Source: Chrysophaeum taylorii
Taxonomy: Eukaryota > Sar > Pelagophyceae > Pelagomonadales > Pelagomonadaceae
Assembly: GCA_029834535.1 (NCBI GenBank)
Contig: JAQMWT010000071.1
Coordinates: 62,001-126,000 of the forward strand
DNA length: 64,000 nucleotides
Direction: 5' to 3'
Position 1 is the stretch's first letter; each line of letters opens with the position of its first letter. The translations under genes were made by a program, and so were the position numbers. Under the pieces are notes generated by a model. The model had not been told where the DNA came from. It searched no databases and saw only the letters and a list, made by a program, of their open reading frames with translations. Shown one piece after another: positions 45,001-56,305 of this stretch.

Positions 45001-46907
45001 CGCGAAGATCGACGAATCGCAAACGAGCCGCCGATGGGCCACGAACGTCCTCGCGCCGCGATGGCAGACGTCGAAGACTTTCCCGCGGAATTCGTGGACC
45101 AGGAAGACGACGACGAGGAAGATAATGACGACGACAAAGATTCTGATGCCACGAAAGACGAGGACGTGCCAAGAGGTGAGGACGATCGCGACGACGAGGA
45201 GTATGTCGAAGAAAAGGAGATAGAGGAGGAGGAGGAGGAGGAGGAGAGAAGAGATATCCGTGGGGGTCGTGTTGGTCGGCGTGCCGCTGGTCTCCGTGCT
45301 CCTCGTCGCGCCTGGACTCCCGACGAGCACGAGCGGTTTGTCGCTGCCGTCAAGAAACACGACGCAAAGAACTGGAAATTTGTCGCGCGCGAAGTCGGCA
45401 CTCGAACTTGGCAACAGTGTTGCATGCGCTACAACAATACCTTCAAAGCCGAGTACGTCGCGCAGCGGGAATCAATACAAAACGCGATTCGTGAGGAGGA
45501 ACGCAAGGCGAGGTGGTTGGCCTTCGACAAACCGTACTTGGAGTGCGACGCGTGGAATCACGTATACGATCTCGAAGGAGGGACGTGGGAACTTCCGTCC
45601 ACTGTCGATCCCGACGTGCCGATTCACCAACTCAGTCTCGAGGACCACGAGGCCTCGCTCGATGCCTATTTTGCCTTCGAAGCGCAAGAGCTGACGCGCG
45701 ACCAGTCCGAGGAGGAGACGATGGTGGGCTACGTACGAGATCGTGTCATTGGACGTCGGCGAGAGTTCGACATGTACGAGACGTACTTTGGAGCCCAGCA
45801 AGCCTTCGAGGACGCCGTCGTCGAAGCGGTGCTCGCGATGCACCGCCTCCGCCGCCCCGACGGCTCGTACGCGCGTCTTCCCGCCGAGCTTTTGATTTCG
45901 ACGACGATTTCGAACCAACGCGTGGTGGTCAAGAGGAGGAGGACCACTCGTCGACACCTTCTCCGGAGCCCGTCGACAAGGTCATCCGCATCAACCAAAC
46001 TACTGGCGAGGTCCTCACGTCCACCGAAATCCGCGAACGTATTGCCGTGCGCGAACAACACGAGCGCGAGTTATCATCATCATCGTCGATGGTCACCGAC
46101 GAGCAGCAGTCGTTCCCCGAGACTCTCGAAGACCTCGTCCCGAACCAGCTCGTCGTCTGGCGCCGGTGGGTCGACACCGAACACCTCCGGAAGAAGCCAA
46201 AGAGAAAGATAGATAAGCCTGGAAATCGCGTCAAGGTCTAACCAAAGAGTCCACCTCCATTCTTGCACTCGAGGTTTTCCTTCGTAAAATCACCAACAGG
46301 CAGCGTGGGCTCGCGCTCAGACGCTCACGTTTGCGGCGGCGCGGCAGCAGCTCGAACAGTGGAGCATCGAGCCCGAAGTGGCGCGCGTCCTCGAGCTCAC
46401 GGCACCCGGTGAGTCTTGGTTGCTCTAGCATTCGTGGTGTTCAACTCGCAGATGAGTGATCTCGTGTATCACAGGCGCAACCGCAACGCTCGAGGATGTC
46501 GGACACCATGGCCGCGTCGCTATTCTCTCACTCGACTTACTGATTCGTGTCGCGCTGCGCAGATGTTGCCTCACGTCGCGCGCGTCACTTATCGTCAACA
46601 ACTCGCACAGCGTCTTACATCAGTAGTTTCCAAGATTTTTACCCCAATTCGACCATCTTCCAACCGCGCAGGTGCTGTGGCGATCGCGAACGCGAGTGTG
46701 GGTCGACAACTCCACGACTTCGATTCCATAAGAAGCCTCAAGTCCCAGACGTGCTACAACGGAATCGCGTGGGACCGCAAGGTTCAGAAGTGGACCATAC
46801 CGGGACTGTTTCGCGAAAGGCGCGTGCTGGAGCGCGGGCCGATCGTCGAGGTGTTGATCTACGTCGAGAAGATCGTCCTTGACAACAACAACCCGCGTCA
46901 TGAATGA
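42059..46907 (+). CDS. Multi-exon GNAT-like/Myb-SANT protein, copy B (frameshifted)
   Basis: Same gene structure as copy A: exons 42,059-42,205; 42,248-42,316; an uncertain exon near 42,360-42,450; 42,569-42,722; 42,812-42,995; 43,065-43,207; 43,249-43,520; 43,639-43,906; 43,979-46,235; 46,300-46,408; 46,475-46,546; 46,672-46,907. Exon lengths match copy A exactly in most cases. The GNAT-like region includes ILYVHAFVARVDLRKRPGLK. The Myb/SANT repeat (45,297-45,455) is canonical with TRTWQQCCMRYNNTF as third helix, different from copy A. A single A is missing near 45,887 relative to copy A, which moves the rest of the large exon out of frame. Unless this is a sequence error, the protein is truncated after the Myb repeat. 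Confidence 0.6.
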
Positions 46908-46989
46908 ATCTCGAGATGATGATTTTTTTTTGGAGTGTTGGTCGTTGTTTTTCTAGATTCTGTCACTCTATTGCTTATTTGGACCTAAC

Positions 46990-48360
46990 CTTTTCGACAT
47001 CCCCGTAGCTTCGCTCACACGGTTTCATCCCGAACGATCCGAGGAGCGTGCTCGAGGCAATGCAGATCCTCGTCGCGATCCTCGAGGTTTGCAAAACGAG
47101 AGGTGGCGTTAAAGGTGGCGTACCTGTTCGCCTCACGGACCGGTTCGACGACCGCACGCCCAAGGAGCTTGGACTCACCTTTTCCAAACAAATGGCCACC
47201 TTCAAATGGCCGGCGTATGGCGCGAGCTTTCAAGCCCGCGCCAACGACAGCCTCAAAGTCGCCCGATTTTATCAAATCGACTTGGCCCGCGCCGACGTCC
47301 CGTCTTTTAGTGCAATTACCAATATTTGACACACATCCTCTCGTTTGAACACAGATCATCTTCGCTTGCTGGTTGCTTGGGCTGCTGGTCCCGCGCGTCG
47401 CAGTGCCGCTCGAGAACCCCCTGTCGTTGTCGTATCCGTTCTTACACGCGGACGTTTGCGTAGATACCTCAACGCCGTGAGCCCGTTCGATCCCGCCGTG
47501 CGCAACGAGATCGACCGCGCGCGACTCTTGTGATTGACATTCGCGCGGCGTTTTTTTTTTTTTTTTTTCGCAGCCAAGCACCTCTATTTCAATTTTTTTT
47601 CCCGCAGGCGCAATCGCTATGAACTCTTTCTGGAGTTCAAACAACGTCGTGCACGCGTGATCCTCGAGGAGCGGTATAAAAAAAAAAAATCATCAACCGC
47701 GTCCTGTTTTTATACACCCTCGCCGTCTTATTCGAGCACATCGCGCAGGAAGCACAAGAAGCAGCTCTTGAAGGAAGGCGAACTCCGATGCAGCGGAAGG
47801 CAAAGGAAGGGCATCAATTGGAGAGCCAGGCTCTCGAAGAAAAAGAAATCAAAAGCCAAAACCGCGGCCAAGAAGCCCACGGTCTCCAAGAAAACCGCCG
47901 CCAAGAAGCCCGCATCGAAGAAGAACAAGCCCTCGTATGATGTCTCCCGGTGGGTGTCCTACTCCCTACGTACGAAAAAACCGCTTGTCACCGCCGTTGT
48001 TGGTGGCTGCGCAGGGTTATCAAGCGAGCGCTCGAACCAGCGACCGCCGCGGATCACAGCTCGGGAGCTGACGCGACATCGGCCGCGCCGGTCGCGAGCA
48101 AGCCTGCCGAGATTGGTCCCGCCGCCGAACTCTCTTCCTCGGGACACACGAGCAGGATCTCGAAAGAAGCGAAGGATGAGGTCTGGGCGTGGTTCGCGAG
48201 AACCATCGAAACGTGGCCATCGACGAGCCTCCCGAAGGCGGGCGTTTTCCCCGAGCTCGACGTGCTGATCGCGAAACATGGGCTGAACCGTAGGCAAGCA
48301 CAAACTCAATTGACCGCCTACAAGAAGAAGAAGAAGAAGAAGACGCGGCCGGACCTATAG
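46990..48360 (+). CDS. Conserved downstream exons of copy B with homeodomain-like end
   Basis: Counterpart of 27,496-28,937. Blocks: HGFIPNDPRSVLEAMQILVA (from about 47,008), PVRLTDRFDD, FYQIDLARAD (to about 47,290), NRYELFLEFKQRRARVILEE (47,610-47,675), a Lys-rich tract (47,750-47,930), then in an uninterrupted frame SKEAKDEVWAWFARTIETW and HGLNRRQAQTQLTAYKKK, stop at 48,360. The last part has the spacing of a divergent TALE-type homeodomain (helix 1 with WF; L-N-R-R-Q helix 3), but this is a weak match. Unlike copy A the end is intact. Confidence 0.45.
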
Positions 48361-48503
48361 ATCTCAAGCCGGGGTAACACTTCCCCGCGCCCGTGTCGAC
48401 GTTGATTCTTGCAACGCGCCACAAAGCGGCTTCGCTTGCCCCGTGCGCATAAGGATCAGGGTAATAAGTATAACTAACTACTTCTGGTACTTCCTTTTTA
48501 TTA

Positions 48504-49157
48504 TTATTGATCCCGTATAACAAATAAAACATCGTCGTCAACAACTTCAGCCCCTTCCGGGACGAAAAGTCTGAAGGTGTGGTGGGGGTGGGCTTCGCGG
48601 TATTTTTGGGCAAATTTTAGGGCGTCGGGGACGTCGCGGAGGTGGTCGACATAAAGGCCGCCGACTCGCCGTTTCGGTCGGAGAATTAATTCCTCCGACC
48701 ATTCGTTCACGAGCCACATCGCCTCGAGATTTTTCCGTTTTTTTTTAAGAAATCTGGCACGAGATTTCGAAACGCGGTCGTACGTAACGTCGTCGATGAG
48801 CGCGTTCGCGGAATCGACGTCGGAAATTCGGCAGTAAATCTCGGATTCGAAAGGGGCGAGATCTTTCGGGGACGGGGGGTTCTCGCTCACGTACGAAGCG
48901 TCCAGCCCGAGCCGCCGCGCGGTCGAGACCGTTGGCACGACGAGCCAACGGACGCCGCGGGAAACGGCCGCGATGGCGGAAAGTTCGTTTGATGTTCTCA
49001 GCGCCGCCCGCGGACCGAGTGACGTCACGCGCCGATCGAGGTCGAGGAGCGAAGCGACGTCGTTATTCCCGCCGATCCCGACGTCCGCGAGCCCACCGTC
49101 GACGCTCATGTTGTCGCCGGGACCGGCGCGCATCGTCATCATGGCGAGCAAGAACAT
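48504..49157 (-). CDS. Conserved-looking protein of unknown function, 217 aa
   Basis: Single open frame from Met 49,157. Acidic/basic mixed composition with a C-terminal half ALIDDVTYDRVSKSRARFLK, LWLxNEW-like region (MWLVNEWSEELILRPKRRVG) and a short strand-like end VVDDDVLFVIRDQ. No domain is recognised. Its 3' end faces the 3' end of copy B with 143 bp between. Coding character (no shadowing by a longer frame, plausible protein composition) supports a gene, but the start is uncertain. Confidence 0.5.
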   Translation of the reverse strand: MFLLAMMTMRAGPGDNMSVDGGLADVGIGGNNDVASLLDLDRRVTSLGPRAALRTSNELSAIAAVSRGVRWLVVPTVSTARRLGLDASYVSENPPSPKDLAPFESEIYCRISDVDSANALIDDVTYDRVSKSRARFLKKKRKNLEAMWLVNEWSEELILRPKRRVGGLYVDHLRDVPDALKFAQKYREAHPHHTFRLFVPEGAEVVDDDVLFVIRDQ

Positions 49158-49847
49158 TTTCTAACGGAATGTTTAACGGGTTGATTTCTAACGGAAGGTT
49201 CAACGGGTTTGAAGAGAGGCTATACTAGCCCGCTTGATTCGTTGTGGGGCTTCTCCCCTAAGATCAACCATGTCCTACGTCCCGAGAGGCCGGCGGCCGA
49301 ATGCATGACGCGAACTTGGCCAGATCGCCGGCGCGTAAGCTCGATACTTTGGAGAACGAGTCGAGGCGGTCGGTTGGGGTTCTCCAACAATAATACATGC
49401 GGTGGGATTCAACCGCGGCGGATCAGATAGAAGGCAGAATCTCGGATCTCGAGTTGGTCGGCGGTGTTTTTGAAGGCGTGGCGGACGACCTTCTTGTAGA
49501 CATACGTTCGCCAGGGCCTGGAGGAAGGAAGCCGTACTGGCCTCGAGGAAGCCCGAGGTCTCGTATGGCTCAACAACGAAGAGACGGATGCCGCGGTCGA
49601 GGCACCACTCGACGTTCTCGCCTGGCGTGTTGGTTGCCACGGTCAGAGTGCAGGTCTTTAGCGCGTGAGCTCCTCGTCCAGCCGGCTCATCCGGTCGAGG
49701 AAAGACGCGGCGGTCTGGACGCCGCGCGCCGTGTTACGACGACGCGAGGGCGTGCGAGCTCAGCTTGAATATCCTACAACTCAAAGAAGAAGAAGATTTT
49801 TTTTTCAAAGAAAAAATTTTTGTTGTTCAAAGAACCGAATTTGTACT
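49158..49847. other. Unassigned spacer
   Basis: A 121-codon minus-strand frame (49,275-49,640) with WCLDRGIRLFVVEPYETSGF is the only coding-like stretch; not recognised and not supported as a gene. Confidence 0.3.
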
Positions 49848-51968
49848 CAGCGTTGGGAATTCACTAAGCTCACTTCACTAGGTTCGTCGTTGAACTTCAC
49901 TTCACCAGAATTTTCTGAACCCCTTCATATGTTCGCGTTCGCCGGGGCTGACGGCCGGACGGTCGTCTGATGAGTGAAGCGCGGAGCCGTCTAGAAGTGG
50001 ATTCCGATGATGTTGATGACGAGGAGGAAAACGTGGAACAGACCGAGGAGCACACGAACGAGCCGATGTGACGTCGAACACGCCCGGCAAAAATGGACGA
50101 TCAACCAGGTTTTTCCAATGCGTGGGTGAGCCGACTGAATTAATATCATCTTCACCGCGTCGACGAGTGGGAAGGCGACGGTATCCTGGGAGCGCCGGAA
50201 GGTGACGAGAGACTCAAAGAGATGCACCTGGCAGACGACCAAGCCTCTTGTCCACACTTATTAGGCTGCTGCACATCGGGGGGGCGCGCTGGATCGTCAA
50301 CAGCTCACTAAGACGCCCGAAGAAAGCGAGGGCCGTGGGCGTTTTGGCAGCCTCGAAGCATAAATCGCAGCTACTTTTCAGGCCGTGCCAATCCAGTCAC
50401 AGCACCTGACCTCGGCGAGACGGACAATGTTGCCCTACTGCGCATGAACAAGAATTTCTTCGTTGCGGCGGCGGCGGCCGGGATCGAGCATAACGACCTC
50501 GGAGGACACGAGGCCGAATTTTTCAAAAACGCCGAGAGCACCACCCCCGAAGACTCTTCGGAGATGGATGTTGATGAGGAAGATCAAGACGAAGATACCG
50601 AGGTGGTTCTCGTCGCCCAAGGCAAGAAGTACAGAACACCATCTACGGGCGGCTGGTCACCAAAAATAAATTACCCCATTGTTTTATGCGTCAGAGGGAC
50701 GTAGCGCGCAGCCCTCGAGACCAGCGACGCCGCCGCCGCCGCGACCAAAGAAGGCCCCAACAGTCCCCCCGACCTTCCCGAGGCAGCTAATACTCTGGTC
50801 TGCAAGAGTTTCGACGGATTGTGGCTTGACGGCCCGAAACCCCAAAAAAAACGCGGCGCGTGAATGGCCGAGCGAAAAATGAGAAGGAGACGCCGGCATT
50901 AGAGCACGGCGGACGCGTCACTAGGTCGAGAGACGTCCGGTGGGAGTAAGGAAGTCGCACCGCGAAATTCGAGGTGCTCGACCTAATCGTCGGCAACCGC
51001 GGGCGGCCCGTCGTCGCCAGCATCAGCACCATCAGCAGCGGCCGCCTCGCGCACTTCTTCCTCTCGCAGGGTCGCTTCTTCAGGTTGCCGCAAGTATCGT
51101 CGCACCGGATGAGGCGGCTGGCATCGAGCCCTCGACAAGCCGATCGGAAGGCCCTCGGCCATCCTCGCATCGATACCGGACGGCCGGGAGACGCGCGTAG
51201 GGTTGGTCCCCCGCTTTTGGGAGAGAGCGCTCCTCCGCGCGCCGGCGCTTGGCCTCGGTCTCCTGAGCTCGGGCAGCCTTGTGGGCTTTGCGTTTCCCCA
51301 GAATCTTAGCCGTGGCCGTCGGTGACCTTCACCCTGGACGCGTCGGTCTCGCGAGCCGGCTTCGTCGCCGGCAGGATGCCGCCCTCCTTGGGGTCGACTT
51401 CGCGCGAGGACTGGTGGTACTCGATGATGGCCTGGGCTTGCTCGAGCTTAGGCTTTCGAGTAGTCGACAGTGTCCTTCGCACCGCCCGCGGGGGACACGA
51501 TGGTCAGGTCGAAAAATCTCGGGCGACCGGCGGAGGCGAATGCATCACGAACTTGAGTTTCCGAACCGCCGCCGCGTTTGGGTGCGTCCTTCGGCGCCCG
51601 GCGCTTCCCCGACTTGGGTTTGTTTGGGGTCCGATTTTTCGCCATCTCGAGCCGGTGGACGTCGGCCGCGTGCGAGACGCGTCGCCCCGCCGATACTCAA
51701 ACGAGGGTGTAATTATTGGTGACAAATTATTTTTGGTGACAAGAAGCCGCTTGTACGGTGTCCTTCGCAAAACGAAACGCGAATGAAACTAAGAGCACAA
51801 GACCTAGGCAATAATAGCGGGCGCGCGGAACTGACGGGCGCAGGGGGGAAAGTGGCGTTCACTTCACCAAAGGTTCACTTTAGGCGCGCCCTGACCGTGT
51901 TCACTTCACCAGACTCTTGCGTGGTGACGCACGTTCACTGATAGGGTTAAGTGAATTCCCTATTACTC
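49848..51968 (+). mobile_element. hAT-like transposon copy 3 (internally rearranged)
   Basis: Left end CAGCGTTGGGAATTCAC at 49,848 with sub-terminal TTCACTTCACC motifs. The right end is the inverted counterpart of the copy 1 left end (51,780-51,961), with the last ~10 bases diverged. It is in opposite orientation to copies 1 and 2. 50,440-50,650 matches the complement of 10,310-10,500 and encodes an acidic C-terminal tail (EDSSEMDVDEEDQDEDTEV). 50,690-51,770 holds other sequence. No intact transposase remains. Confidence 0.5.
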
Positions 51969-52282
51969 TTGATACAGCAGCAATACACTAGTTCTAAGGA
52001 ACATACGCCTTCTTCATAAGACTACTAATCGTTTCCACGGGCGGGCGCACATCCTTGTTGTCTTGGGTTGTTCTCGCTGGCTTGGGATTCGTTTCCTTGC
52101 GCAAACCCTGCTGTGGATGTCCTCTTTTTTACAGCTTGTAGTTCCATCTTATTGCACTTTCCATTTAAGATGGATGTCCTATGGCTGTGTCTCTGGTCTT
52201 GAATTGCCTCGGTCTTTGTTCGCCACATCTGATGGATGTCCATCCTTTTATAAATGAACAATGAATAATGAATGCCTCTGGA

Positions 52283-52420
52283 CCGAGTCTGGTTGTCTTT
52301 AAATGTCGACTGCTAAGAGGGGGGGGGGTGTGTGTGGGGAGCACGAAGGATGTGGGTGGGTTTGTAGGGTATGAGGGTTGTCTGTCTTTAAATGTCGACT
52401 GCTAAGAGGGGGTTGTCTGT
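52283..52420 (-). repeat. Two short LINE 3'-end copies
   Basis: TGTCTTTAAATGTCGACTGC followed by TAAGAGGGGG occurs twice (near 52,295 and 52,383), in the minus sense of the LINE at 56.3-57.87 kb; the first includes its G/T-rich 3' UTR. Both are severely 5'-truncated. Confidence 0.7.
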
Positions 52421-52429
52421 CCTACTGTG

Positions 52430-53388
52430 TTGCATTTACGGCCTCACATATACCGACTTTCCCAGTTCAACGTTTGAAATCTTTGAACAGTTTTGAGGGT
52501 CCTCGGGCCCGGGTTTAGGACTAAACTCAAAGCTTAATTAAAAGGCGGAGCGCACGCTGATAAAAGCAGCTTAGATTGGCGGGAGCGGAAAGGAGAACTG
52601 AGGTGAGTAGAAGGAAGGACGTTGACGCTATCCGATTATAAGGGACGGCAAGCTCTAGCCTAACCGTCCGGGCGCCGCCAGGGACCCGGCGGCACTCACT
52701 CCGTTAATCAACACTCGAGCACGTGTTATCCGAAGATCTGCAGTATCCCACCAAGTGGCGACCTCCTCCTGAAATGCCATTACTATCGCCTAAGACTGAT
52801 GCGACGGGGACGTCACATGCTTCTTTTGCAGACCCCCTCCGACAACCACCATTGGACGTTCCGCCATATCCTTTGCGGAATCGCGAACCATGTGTACGAG
52901 AGTCAAAGGCGAGAAGATTAACAAGAGTCAGTCACCCTGAGGTCAGATTCAAATATAAGAATTGTTTGATGTCCCTTGGAAGGACGCTCCGCGAGATGAG
53001 GATGGTGTACATTTACCGCAGACTCCCGAAAGAAGACGCTGAGAAAGTCATGAAGGGATATCTGATAATCCGCTCTCGGATGAATATGCGAAGCTAAGTC
53101 ACTGTGTTCGATATGCGTGGGCATTTTTCGATCCTATCATGAGACCAGTGGACTCGCCACCACCACCAGAATATCCTTACGTTTCAAGGACGCAAACCCT
53201 TTGCCGACCAAGCTGACGCCGTATCGATTGACTCCGGCCAAGCTCGGGGCTGGGCGAAGACCGCTTCCAGGGGGGTCGCGCGAGGACAACGAGATACTGG
53301 GCCGGGGGGTCGCGAACCCCCAGCGCTATAATTTCAAGAGCTGGGGTTCCTGGCCGTGCACCTACGCCTGATCGCCAACCGCATGGTT
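52430..53388. other. Unassigned spacer with one small open frame
   Basis: The 124-codon plus-strand frame 52,723-53,097 (MLSEDLQYPTKWRPPPEMPL...) is lower in GC than its surroundings and ends in a basic helix (LPKEDAEKVMKGYLIIRSRM). It has no recognised domain and could be a small gene or a retroelement piece. Confidence 0.3.
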
Positions 53389-53717
53389 GCGATGGAGGAC
53401 GGTGCCTCATGAATCCTGAGCCTTGCGAGGGCATCCGCCCTCCCGGCGCAGGTTGGCACCTATTATTCGCCTCCTGGGCGGGCCGGTTGGCAGCCGGAAC
53501 GTTCGCAGTGGGACGGGGTATGGCCGGGGGGCGAATACGGAAGGTTATCGACGAGTTGGTTGTCAGTCTCATCGCGGTCTCCTCGTCGCATGGCGACAAG
53601 CTTGATGGTCACTCTCCGCCGACCGACCTTTCGGCGCTCCTCGTCTACAGGCCCGTGATTCCGGACTGGCTCCTGTCGGTCCGGCCTGGCTCCCATGCTC
53701 GGGAGAGGTCGGAAGTT
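53389..53717 (+). mobile_element. TTAG-tailed SINE-like retroposon, copy 7 (longest form)
   Basis: About 329 bp from GGTTGCGATGGAGGACGG to GAAGTTAGT; the tail is short here. It abuts the minisatellite of the Helitron remnant. No target-site duplication was found. Confidence 0.75.
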
Positions 53718-53724
53718 AGTCTTT

Positions 53725-54068
53725 AAACAAGTGCAGGCCAGTAAGTTCACCTAGTCCCAATCTCTAACCCCAGTAAGTTCACCTGGTCCCAGCAAGTTCA
53801 CCTTGTCAGTAAGTCCACCTAGTCCAAATCTCTAACCCCAGTAAGTTCGGCGTAAGCCCACTCGTGCTCACACCACTCCATCGAGCTCGTCGCTGTCGCC
53901 TCCGCCAATCTAAGCTGCTTTGATCCGCACACGCCGCTAATCTTTGAGTTTACTCTAAAACCCCCATTAAGTTCACCTGGTCCCAGTAAGTTCACCTGGT
54001 CACTATATTCACCTAGTCCCAATCTCAAACCCCAGTAAGTTCACCTGGTCCCAGTAAGTTCACCTACA
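53725..54068 (-). repeat. Minisatellite downstream of Helitron helicase, copy 1
   Basis: Irregular tandem array of a ~19-bp unit AGTAAGTTCACCTGGTCCC with spacers CAATCTCTAACCCC. The same array occurs at 62,336-62,652, each time directly after the 3' end of a Pif1-type helicase fragment (minus strand). Confidence 0.8.
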
Positions 54069-54569
54069 ATGCGTGTAGACGCCGGGAGGGGGCTTATCGG
54101 TATTGCGGAGCACGTGTGGGGTAGGGTGGAGTCGTCGACTCAGAAGAGCATATTCTCGGGGTTGCCGATCGACAGAGAGCCACGTAGAGCTGGACGTGAC
54201 AGAAGACGGGCTTGTGGGCAAGAGGACGCGGACCTCGCGGGGCGTCTGGCCCTGGCTCTTGTTGATCGTTTGGCGTAGGCGGGCCTTAAGGGATACAGGT
54301 TGGAGGAGCCTCGGTGACAACGACACGATCGATCATGTATCTGGTACCGTTGCAGTGGCCGTGCGACGGGTCGAGGTTGCGAAGACTTTAAGCTCGCGAT
54401 CAAAGTCAGCATGCCGTTGGTTGTCAGGGAGTTCAAAACTCGACTCTTGAGAGCGAGGCGTCGTCTTCCGACCCAACCTAGTCGGCCGAAAAGAACTCCG
54501 ACGCCTCGTCTCCGGGAAAAAAAGACCGCGGTCATGCGCGCGTTGTCAGCATCGACAACATCGTTTCGG
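54069..54569 (-). pseudogene. Helitron-type Pif1 helicase C-terminus, copy 1
   Basis: On the minus strand, NLDPSHGHCNGTRYMIDRVV (about 54,385-54,330) and, in a shifted frame, RQTINKSQGQTPREVRVL near 54,270-54,220. These are the last conserved motifs of Pif1/Helitron helicases (CNGTR; INKSQGQT). Frames change between the motifs, so it is broken. It is ~95% similar by eye to 62,653-63,165. Confidence 0.75.
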
Positions 54570-54596
54570 GCCAACCTGATCCTTACGCTAAATCGA

Positions 54597-56096
<1,500 letters not shown>

Positions 56097-56099
56097 GTA

Positions 56100-56305
56100 C
56101 AGAGAGACAGACAGAGAGACAGACAGAGAGACACCCCCCTCTTAGCAGTCGACATTTAAAGACAGACAGAGAGACAGAGAGACAGACAGACAGAGAGACA
56201 GACAGAGAGACAGACAGACAGACAGAGAGAACAGAAAGACAGACAGACAGACCCCACACACACCCCCCTCTTAGCAGTCGACATTTACAGACAGACAGAC
56301 AGACA
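56100..56305 (+). repeat. GACA/GAGA-rich stretch with LINE 3'-end micro-copies
   Basis: CCTCTTAGCAGTCGACATTT appears near 56,137 and 56,269, each followed by GACAGACAG-type repeats. They are nested, extremely 5'-truncated retroposon ends. Confidence 0.7.
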
